From the NCBI RefSeq assembly GCF_000281895.1, contig NZ_CM001558.1, positions 3,166,556 through 3,230,555 of the forward strand: 64,000 nucleotides of DNA. Direction: 5' to 3'. Numbering within the stretch: position 1 is the first letter of the stretch; each line of letters begins with the position of its first letter. Below, piece by piece: positions 16,002-21,253 of this stretch. The notes under the pieces were generated by a model. It searched no databases. It saw only the letters and a program-made list of their open reading frames with translations, and had not been told where the DNA came from. The stretch is from Pseudomonas fluorescens Q2-87 (GTDB taxonomy: Bacteria; Pseudomonadota; Gammaproteobacteria; Pseudomonadales; Pseudomonadaceae). Made by a program: the position numbers and the translations under genes.

Positions 16002-16610
16002 TCATTTGCTGGCAGAGGCCATCAACACACCAAATCCCAGGAAAGTAACGCCCGACAATTTGCCGACGACCCTCGTCCCCTGGCCCGATGAGAGCCAGCC
16101 CCTGGCCCCGTTCGCCATCAGCCCATAACCACAATGGATCAATACGACCAGCCCGGCATAGGACGACACCAGCAAGAAAAACTGACTGTAGTAGTTGCCC
16201 GCCGACTTGATGAACTGAGGGAATACCGCAAGAAAGAAGAACCCGGCCTTGGGATTGAGCAACTGAATGGACAGCGCCTCGACAAATCGCCGCCATGGAC
16301 GCGACGAAGTCGCGGTGAGTTCGGGGATAAAACCTTGGGTCCGCCACATCTTGAAGCCCAGGTACAACAGATACATCGCCCCGATGTACTTGAGCATCGT
16401 AAAGGCCGTCGCCGAGGCGGCCAGGATCAGTCCGACGCTACTGGCGCAAAGACCGGCCACGATAAACGCCCCGGACGCGATACCGAAGATGCCTGGTAGC
16501 GCACCACTCCAGCCATGGCGCAGGGCATTGGAAATCGTCAACACCACGCCGGGCCCCGGGCTGAGTACCGTCAGCGTCGCCAGCAGCAGAAAAAGTCCAT
16601 AATCGGCCAT
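16002..16610 (-). CDS. LysE/RhtB-family amino-acid exporter
   Basis: A 202-aa inner-membrane protein with about six hydrophobic helices. The N-terminal family signature is intact (FLLLATLTVLSPGPGVVLTISNALRHGWSGALPGIFGIASG), followed by YLLYLGFKMWR and LNPKAGFFFLAVFPQFI. LysE/RhtB proteins export amino acids or their derivatives by proton exchange. ATG 16610 has GGAG 7 nt upstream. It is divergent from a LysR regulator, an arrangement typical of ArgP/LysE-like pairs, and a 21-bp palindrome lies between them. The substrate cannot be deduced. Confidence 0.88.
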   Translation of the reverse strand: MADYGLFLLLATLTVLSPGPGVVLTISNALRHGWSGALPGIFGIASGAFIVAGLCASSVGLILAASATAFTMLKYIGAMYLLYLGFKMWRTQGFIPELTATSSRPWRRFVEALSIQLLNPKAGFFFLAVFPQFIKSAGNYYSQFFLLVSSYAGLVVLIHCGYGLMANGARGWLSSGQGTRVVGKLSGVTFLGFGVLMASASK

Positions 16611-16696
16611 GAGTCGCTCCACATGAAGGCGCATTGATAAGGCCTTCAGGTTGGCGTGACGCCTGAACGCTGACAAACGCTTTAATTGCGCCTCAT

Positions 16697-16717
16697 ATGT
16701 GACTAAATTAGACACAT
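16697..16717. promoter_or_regulatory. Near-perfect 21-bp palindrome over the LysR start codon
   Basis: ATGTG-A-CTAA-A-TTAG-A-CACAT: symmetric apart from three unpaired A positions. It lies in the 105-bp LysE-LysR intergenic region and its last bases overlap the LysR ATG at 16716. It has LysR-type T-N11-A character and is probably the regulator's own site, controlling itself and the exporter. Confidence 0.55.
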
Positions 16718-17621
16718 GATCGCCAACCTCCCCCCGCTTAACGCCGTCCGCGCCTTCGCCGCTGCCGCTCGCCACCAGAGTTTCAGCCGCGCAGCCGAGG
16801 AACTGCACGTCAGCCACAGCGCCGTCAGCCGTCATGTAAAGCTGCTTGAAGAACGCCTGGGCGTGCTGCTGTTCGAGCGTCGAACCCGTCAGTCGTTGCT
16901 CACGCCTGAGGGTAAGGCGTTTTACGAGCAGGTCAGCGAGGCACTGGCACAGATCGCCAACGCCGCTGCCGCCCTGACCCGCCACGCGTCCCAGCGCAAA
17001 GTGACCCTCAACGTGCGTCCCTCCTTCGCGGTGCGCTGGCTGATCCCGCGGCTGCCGGACTTCATGGCGCTCTACCCGGACATCAAACCCGAAGTGGTCA
17101 CCAACACCCGCCCGCCAGACCCATCGCGAGACCCCTTCGACGTAGTCATCCGCCGTGGGCAGTCCGGATGGTCAACGAACGTGCAGCCCACCGTATTACT
17201 GGAAGACGACCTGCTGCTGGTCGCCGCGCCGTCGCTGCTGCAAAGCGTGCCGCTGGACAGCGTCCACGACCTGGCGCGGCACACGTTGCTGTCAGGCAAG
17301 ACCCGCAGCAGCGATTGGCAGGATTGGACAGCGCACGCCGGCATCAAGCCCTTGCGCAACCCGCCAACCCTGCAATTCGACCACATGCACCTCGTCCTGC
17401 AGGCAGCCGTCGATGGCCTCGGCGTGGCGTTGTGCCCGGCTTCGTTGTTGGGCAGGGATTTGTCCAACGGGCGCCTGACCTGTCCATTGCCTGCGTTGCG
17501 CCTGCCGTTGCCTCGTTACTATTACGGCGTGTCTCGGGATGCGGTGGGTGAAGCGCAGGTTTTTGTGGATTGGTTGTTTTCGCAGATTCAGCAGTCAGCC
17601 ACCGCCCAACCAAAGGCGTAA
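16716..17621 (+). CDS. LysR-family regulator (GcvA-like)
   Basis: 301 aa. The N-terminal winged helix-turn-helix is standard (LNAVRAFAAAARHQSFSRAAEELHVSHSAVSRHVKLLEERLGVLLFERR), followed by a periplasmic-binding-protein-like effector domain (VRPSFAVRWLIPRLPDFMALYPDIKPEV is typical of the GcvA/AmpR branch). The start is unusual: the family-typical MIANLPPLNAVRAF begins at 16716 with no ribosome site, and a palindrome covers the start, so the mRNA could be leaderless. It diverges from LysE and ends 2 bp before the epoxide-hydrolase start, so it may be transcribed with that gene. Confidence 0.9.
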   Translation: MIANLPPLNAVRAFAAAARHQSFSRAAEELHVSHSAVSRHVKLLEERLGVLLFERRTRQSLLTPEGKAFYEQVSEALAQIANAAAALTRHASQRKVTLNVRPSFAVRWLIPRLPDFMALYPDIKPEVVTNTRPPDPSRDPFDVVIRRGQSGWSTNVQPTVLLEDDLLLVAAPSLLQSVPLDSVHDLARHTLLSGKTRSSDWQDWTAHAGIKPLRNPPTLQFDHMHLVLQAAVDGLGVALCPASLLGRDLSNGRLTCPLPALRLPLPRYYYGVSRDAVGEAQVFVDWLFSQIQQSATAQPKA

Positions 17622-17623
17622 TC

Positions 17624-18763
17624 ATGCTCATCGAACCTTTCTCCATCGACATCCCCGACATCGCCCTTGAAGACCTCCGGCATCGCCTGTTGAACACGAG
17701 GCTACCGGAGCCTTTGGCCAATCAGGGCTGGAGTGAAGGCATGGACATGGGAGTGCTTCGGGGCCTTATTGCGCACTGGTCGACCACCTTCGATTGGCGC
17801 GCCCAGGAGGCAGCGCTCAATCGCCTGCCGCAATTTGTCGCCGACATCGGTGGGCAGCGGGTGCATTTCATTCATCAACGGGGTGTCGGCCCGGCGCCGA
17901 TGCCGTTGATCCTGACCCACGGTTGGCCCGGTTCTTTCATCGAGATGCAGCGCATCATTCCGCTGCTGACGGACCCGGCCCGCCATGGCGGTGACGCTGC
18001 GGATGCCTTCGATGTGGTGGTGCCGTCACTGCCCGGCTACACCTTTTCCGCGCCGTTCCAGCAATTAGGCAGGGGGCCGCATGACATTGCCGGCTTATGG
18101 AATGAATTGATGAGGGGGTTGGGGTATGAGCGGTTCGGCGCACAGGGCGGGGACATCGGTGCGGGCGTGTCGACCTGGCTCGGCGTGCGGTTTCCCGAGC
18201 GGGTGACGGGCATTCATCTGAATTACATTCCGGGCTCTTATCGCCCTCCCCTTGGCGAAACCGAACCGCCGTTGACAGAGGCAGAATCGGCCTTCCTGCA
18301 ACGAGCGGCGGCATTCGCCGATGCCGAAGGTGCCTATGGGCATATCCAGCGAACCAAGCCACAAAGCTTGGCCGTGGGCTTGAATGATTCCCCGGCCGGG
18401 CTGTTGGCCTGGATGGGGGAAAAGATCCTGTCCTGGTGCGATGAAAGTCCCGCCATCGATCATGAATGGCTGCTGACCAACGTGACGCTGTACTGGCTGA
18501 CGAACTGCATCGGCTCGTCGTTTCGCCAGTACGTGGAAGGCAGCAAGCGACCATTGCTGTTCAACAGCGGCGAACGGCTGAAGCCTGCGGTTGGGGTGGC
18601 GCTGTTTCCCAAGGAGCTGCCCATGCCGCCAAGGAGTTGGGTGGAGCGCTGCTGCAACGTGCAGCGCTGGACCGCCATGCCCCGTGGCGGTCACTTCGCC
18701 GCGTTGGAGCAGCCGGAGTTGTTGGCGGAGGATATCAGGGCGTTTTTTCGGGGCTTTCGCTAG
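17624..18763 (+). CDS. Epoxide hydrolase (microsomal type, alpha/beta hydrolase)
   Basis: A 379-aa protein with the epoxide-hydrolase N-terminal domain (IEPFSIDIPDIALEDLRHRLLNTRLPE, then GLIAHWSTTFDWRAQEAALN) and an alpha/beta-hydrolase core. The oxyanion motif is HGWPGSFIE. The nucleophile elbow GGDIGAG supplies the Asp nucleophile, and the C-terminal GGHFAALEQPELL supplies the His. These enzymes hydrolyse epoxides to diols. ATG 17624 immediately follows the LysR stop, so the two are likely coupled. It is followed by paired REP elements that probably end the transcript. The natural epoxide is unknown. Confidence 0.9.
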   Translation: MLIEPFSIDIPDIALEDLRHRLLNTRLPEPLANQGWSEGMDMGVLRGLIAHWSTTFDWRAQEAALNRLPQFVADIGGQRVHFIHQRGVGPAPMPLILTHGWPGSFIEMQRIIPLLTDPARHGGDAADAFDVVVPSLPGYTFSAPFQQLGRGPHDIAGLWNELMRGLGYERFGAQGGDIGAGVSTWLGVRFPERVTGIHLNYIPGSYRPPLGETEPPLTEAESAFLQRAAAFADAEGAYGHIQRTKPQSLAVGLNDSPAGLLAWMGEKILSWCDESPAIDHEWLLTNVTLYWLTNCIGSSFRQYVEGSKRPLLFNSGERLKPAVGVALFPKELPMPPRSWVERCCNVQRWTAMPRGGHFAALEQPELLAEDIRAFFRGFR

Positions 18764-18780
18764 CGAGAGCCGCTAAAGCC

Positions 18781-18912
18781 CGTGGCGAGGGAGCTTGCTC
18801 CCGCTGGGGCGCGCAGCGGCCCCAAACCAGCCACCTCGTTTCGCCAGGCACAGCGCAGGCATCGGTTTTGCGACTGCTGCGCAGCCGAGCGGGAGCAAGC
18901 TCCCTCGCCACA
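18781..18912. repeat. REP doublet (BIME-like), copy 1
   Basis: GTGGCGAGGGAGCTTGCTCC at the left and its inverse at the right flank about 80 bp containing GCGGCCCCAAACCAG and TTTCGCCAGGCACAG. The same inverted arrangement occurs at 18989 and 20872. Each arm is also a hairpin. It lies 18 bp after the epoxide-hydrolase stop, where REP elements often stabilise or end transcripts. Confidence 0.8.
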
Positions 18913-18988
18913 AGGGAATGTGATTGGCCTCTGGATATGCGCAGTGGCGGTGTCTGGCCGTCCTAAATATTTGTAGGAATTTACCTCC

Positions 18989-19120
18989 CGTGGCGAGGGA
19001 GCTTGCTCCCGCTGGGCTGCGAAGCGGCCCCAAACCGGCCGTCTCGTTTCGCCAGGCACACCGCAGGCACCGGTTTTGCGGCGGCTGCGCCACCGAGCGG
19101 GAGCAAGCTCCCTCGCCACA
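18989..19120. repeat. REP doublet (BIME-like), copy 2
   Basis: The same inverted REP pair as at 18781-18912 and of the same length, with central sequence GCGGCCCCAAACCGG and TTTCGCCAGGCACACC. The two doublets are separated by 76 bp of AT-richer spacer. Confidence 0.8.
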
Positions 19121-19198
19121 GGGATCGCGTGCGTCCTACAGGTCGGTTGTTGCGGCTGGAATCGGCTTCTATAGTTGGGTCGTCACTGGCCTTGGTTG

Positions 19199-19417
19199 GT
19201 GATTGGGTTTCGCAGCCCGAGTGAACAAATCTAGATACCGTCAAATGAAATTCAGGCAAACTTGCCCGCTTTCATTTTATGGCGGTTGCGCGCGGGAGGC
19301 TTTCGAGTCTGCCGAGTTTTGGATTCGTTCCTCGGTCTGCGAACCCTCGCGCAACTGCCACCCCTATGATTCGCAGCAGAAAGGTGGCTCTTCTTTCTAT
19401 CGAACGAGTGCAACTTT
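19199..19417 (+). ncRNA. Structured RNA leader upstream of small protein gene
   Basis: This 5' region folds strongly on paper. TGGCGGTTGCGCGCGGG (19280-19296) pairs with CCCTCGCGCAACTGCCA (19344-19360) at 15 of 17 positions. Inside, CCGAG and CTCGG form a second hairpin. Upstream are GGCA-AACT-TGCC and a GGGTTTCGCAGCCC hairpin. The small-protein start codon follows 57 nt later. I recall similar leaders in front of small DUF3077/DUF6124-type genes in other Pseudomonas genomes, but could not check this. It may control translation or be the precursor of a small RNA. Confidence 0.55.
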
Positions 19418-19699
19418 ATGACAACGAATCAAGCATCTGCCCGCTTCACTCCTCTCACCCAAACCGCCACAACCCACCCCGTCCTGCTGATCGACACCCA
19501 CGCCCCGCTTCCGGAACTCCACGCCTGTGTCAGCGAACGCCTGCACGCCACGCTCGATTACCTGACGCTGGTCGCCTGCAGCAGCCTGCGGGACTCAGCA
19601 GAGAGCGACATCAATACCATCACCAACGTCGCCCGGATCCTGGTGCAAGATGTAACCGACGTGTTCGGCGTGATCGAACGGCGCGGTCTCGAAGGCTAG
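19418..19699 (+). CDS. Small Pseudomonas protein (DUF3077/DUF6124-like)
   Basis: 93 aa, soluble, with no signal peptide. The middle (LPELHACVSERLHATLDYLTLVACSSLRDSAESDINTITNVARILVQDVTDVFGVIERR) is helical and resembles the short domains of unknown function common in multiple copies in Pseudomonas (DUF3077/DUF6124 type). No catalytic motif is visible and no function is assigned. It is preceded by a long folded leader (19199-19417) and followed within 40 nt by a perfect REP hairpin, so it looks like a self-contained transcription unit. The family assignment is tentative. Confidence 0.6.
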   Translation: MTTNQASARFTPLTQTATTHPVLLIDTHAPLPELHACVSERLHATLDYLTLVACSSLRDSAESDINTITNVARILVQDVTDVFGVIERRGLEG

Positions 19700-19709
19700 C
19701 CAACCTCCT

Positions 19710-19737
19710 GTGGCGAGGGAGTTTGTTCCCTCGCCAC
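19710..19737. repeat. Single REP hairpin, probable terminator
   Basis: GTGGCGAGGGA and TCCCTCGCCAC form a perfect 11-bp stem with loop GTTTGT, 10 nt after the small-protein stop. The sequence is a half of the REP elements found at 18781. It is likely to end or protect the upstream transcript. Confidence 0.6.
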
Positions 19738-19792
19738 GGGGTCGAGCATGCAGGGCTTGCCAAGCCGGTTCGCTGGCAGGTACCGTCAGGCC

Positions 19793-19864
19793 ATGACTCT
19801 TTCTCGAATTGCCTCGACCACCACAACCACGACCACCCCAGACGGGTCGTGCGAGATGTCGTGA
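19793..19864 (+). CDS. Poly-threonine leader peptide (predicted attenuator)
   Basis: A 23-codon reading frame: MTLSRIAS, then seven consecutive threonines (codons ACC ACC ACA ACC ACG ACC ACC at 19817-19837), then PDGSCEMS and TGA. The run of regulatory codons, the length and the terminator starting 20 nt after the stop resemble enteric thrL. CACGACC inside the Thr run (19828-19834) can pair with GGTCGTG (19845-19851). CGGGTC (19843-19848) can alternatively pair with GGCCCG (19888-19893) in the terminator stem, giving the 1:2 / 2:3 / 3:4 switch of classical attenuation. The ribosome site is weak (CAGG close to the ATG). The downstream genes are not threonine-synthesis genes, which is odd. Confidence 0.6.
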   Translation: MTLSRIASTTTTTTTPDGSCEMS

Positions 19865-19884
19865 GTCAGTAACACACGGATCCC

Positions 19885-19920
19885 AAAGGCCCGCCAGCGA
19901 TGGTAAGGGCCTTTTCTTTT
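19885..19920 (+). terminator. Attenuator terminator before the isochorismatase-like gene
   Basis: AAAGGCCC (19885-19892) and GGGCCTTT (19907-19914) form an 8-bp stem with a 14-nt loop, followed by TCTTTT. It is a good intrinsic terminator 38 nt before the hydrolase start codon and after the poly-Thr frame, so it should gate the downstream genes. Confidence 0.75.
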
Positions 19921-19957
19921 GCCCTTGCGTCACTGGCAAAAACGCAAGGAAAACACC

Positions 19958-20476
19958 ATGTATGCACTGTTGATTCTCGATATGCAGGTCGGGTTGTTTC
20001 ATGGCCCGGATAAACCCTGGGCTGGCGATGCACTGCTCAGCACATTAAATGGCCTGTTGATTCAGGCTCGCCAGGCCGGCGCCCCGATTTTTCTGGCTCG
20101 TCATGTGGGTCCACCCGGCTCGCCCATAGCCTCCGAAAGTCCACTAACGCAACTGGTGCCGGAACTGTTGCTGGAAGGCGGCGAAGTCATCTTCGAAAAA
20201 AGCCGCCCCAACGCATTTGTCATGACGGACCTGGCCAATCGCTTGAAAGCCCGTGGAGCAGAAGGCATCGTGATCACCGGGATGAAGACCCAATATTGTG
20301 TCGACAGCACCTGCCGCGCCGCCCGTGATCTTGGGTTCGATGCCGTGCTGATCGCCGACGGTCATACCTGCGCCGATACACCAAGCCTGGCAGCGGAGGC
20401 TATCGTCGCCCATCACAATGCAACGCTGGCGGGCCCCTTCTGTCAGCTGATTCAAGCGAAAGACTGGCACTTCTAA
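19958..20476 (+). CDS. Isochorismatase-family cysteine hydrolase
   Basis: 172 aa. The family triad is visible: Asp in LLILDMQVGLF, Lys in EVIFEKSRPNAF, and Cys in ITGMKTQYCVDSTCRAARDLGFDAVLIADG. The fold covers isochorismate hydrolases, nicotinamidases and other amidases, so the reaction is not fixed. ATG 19958 has AAGGA 7-8 nt upstream. It follows the poly-Thr leader and terminator and is 60 bp ahead of a PchB-like gene. That pairing hints at chorismate/isochorismate chemistry, but no isochorismate synthase or siderophore genes are nearby. Confidence 0.85.
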   Translation: MYALLILDMQVGLFHGPDKPWAGDALLSTLNGLLIQARQAGAPIFLARHVGPPGSPIASESPLTQLVPELLLEGGEVIFEKSRPNAFVMTDLANRLKARGAEGIVITGMKTQYCVDSTCRAARDLGFDAVLIADGHTCADTPSLAAEAIVAHHNATLAGPFCQLIQAKDWHF

Positions 20477-20489
20477 ACCAGCATAGGCC

Positions 20490-20511
20490 GTTCGGCTCGT
20501 TCGAGCCGAAC
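20490..20511. repeat. Perfect 22-bp palindrome between hydrolase and lyase genes
   Basis: GTTCGGCTCG and CGAGCCGAAC flank TT: a perfect 10-bp stem with almost no loop, located 13 nt after the hydrolase stop and 25 nt before the next start. No U-tract follows, so it is more likely an RNA processing/stability element or a protein site than a terminator. Confidence 0.6.
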
Positions 20512-20536
20512 CCCTTCAACAAACGGAGCAAACCAC

Positions 20537-20857
20537 ATGGAAGTCAACAATTGCCTCTCCCCCTCGCAGTGCGCAGGCATGGAGGATATCCGCCAGGAAA
20601 TCGATACCCTCGACCAGGCTGTCATCCAACTGCTGGGCAAACGATTCCAATACGTACTGGCCGCATCGAAATTCAAGACCTCGGCGACAGCAGTGCGAGC
20701 CCCCGAGCGCTTCAACGCCATGCTTGCGACTCGGCGTGAGTGGGCCGAGGCCGAAGGGCTGGACCCGAATGCCATCGAGAAGATGTACCGCGACCTGGTG
20801 AACCACTTCATTGCCGAAGAGATGAAACACTGGTCGGCCCATCAGTCCGACACCTGA
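20537..20857 (+). CDS. PchB-like isochorismate lyase / AroQ chorismate mutase family
   Basis: A 106-aa all-helical AroQ-fold protein. CAGMEDIRQEIDTLDQAVIQLLGKRFQYVLAASKFK is very like PchB, which splits isochorismate to salicylate and pyruvate and has weak chorismate mutase activity. APERFNAMLATRREWAEAEGLDPNAIEKMYRDLVNHFIAEEMKHW continues the match, including the PERF-type active-site loop and the C-terminal helix. The start has GGAG 8 nt upstream. It is probably co-transcribed with the isochorismatase-like gene. No pch, pms or pvd genes lie nearby, so the pair may act outside siderophore synthesis. Confidence 0.85.
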   Translation: MEVNNCLSPSQCAGMEDIRQEIDTLDQAVIQLLGKRFQYVLAASKFKTSATAVRAPERFNAMLATRREWAEAEGLDPNAIEKMYRDLVNHFIAEEMKHWSAHQSDT

Positions 20858-20871
20858 GCCATCCCACGGAT

Positions 20872-21000
20872 CCGTGGCGAGGGAGCTTGCTCCCGCTGGG
20901 TCGCGAAGCGGCCCCCCTCATTCCGTTTCGTCAGGCACACCGCCTCGCTCGGTTATGCGACTGCTGCGCAGCCGAGCGGGAGCAAGCTCCCTCGCCACAA
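20872..21000. repeat. REP doublet (BIME-like), copy 3
   Basis: The same inverted REP pair as at 18781 and 18989, here between the convergent lyase and formate-dehydrogenase delta genes. It probably serves as a bidirectional end point. Confidence 0.8.
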
Positions 21001-21031
21001 GGAGTAACAGTCTTCCTGGTGTAGATGCCTG

Positions 21032-21253
21032 TCAGGCAGCGCCCTGCGGCTCTACCAACGCCTCCAGCACCAATGGATGCAGCACCGCATCGGGATGCTT
21101 CTGCTCCCACCCCGCCAATTCCCGGCGCATGCCCGGGGTCCAGAAGCTCTTGATGTGCTGGCGAACGCCATTCACCGCCAGCGTGTGGTCCGGCTCACTG
21201 GCGAAGTATTGGGCGATCTGGTTGGCCATCTTGATCAGGCTTTCAGAACTCAT
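21032..21253 (-). CDS. fdsD: NAD-dependent formate dehydrogenase, delta subunit
   Basis: A 73-aa protein typical of FdsD: LIKMANQIAQYFASEPDHTLAVNGVRQHIKSFWTPGMRRELAGW. The FW(T/D)PxM(R/K) stretch is the family signature. FdsD supports assembly or stability of the molybdenum formate dehydrogenase and is last in the operon, overlapping the stop of fdsA by 4 bp. No fdsC/fdhD-type sulfurtransferase follows before the REP element, so the cofactor-sulfuration protein must be encoded elsewhere. Confidence 0.9.
   Translation of the reverse strand: MSSESLIKMANQIAQYFASEPDHTLAVNGVRQHIKSFWTPGMRRELAGWEQKHPDAVLHPLVLEALVEPQGAA

Noticed and set aside
18764..21000. CRISPR array suggested by repeated 20-mers
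   Set aside because: The repeats are inverted REP pairs with internal hairpins and irregular spacing, not direct repeats with uniform spacers, and no cas genes are present.
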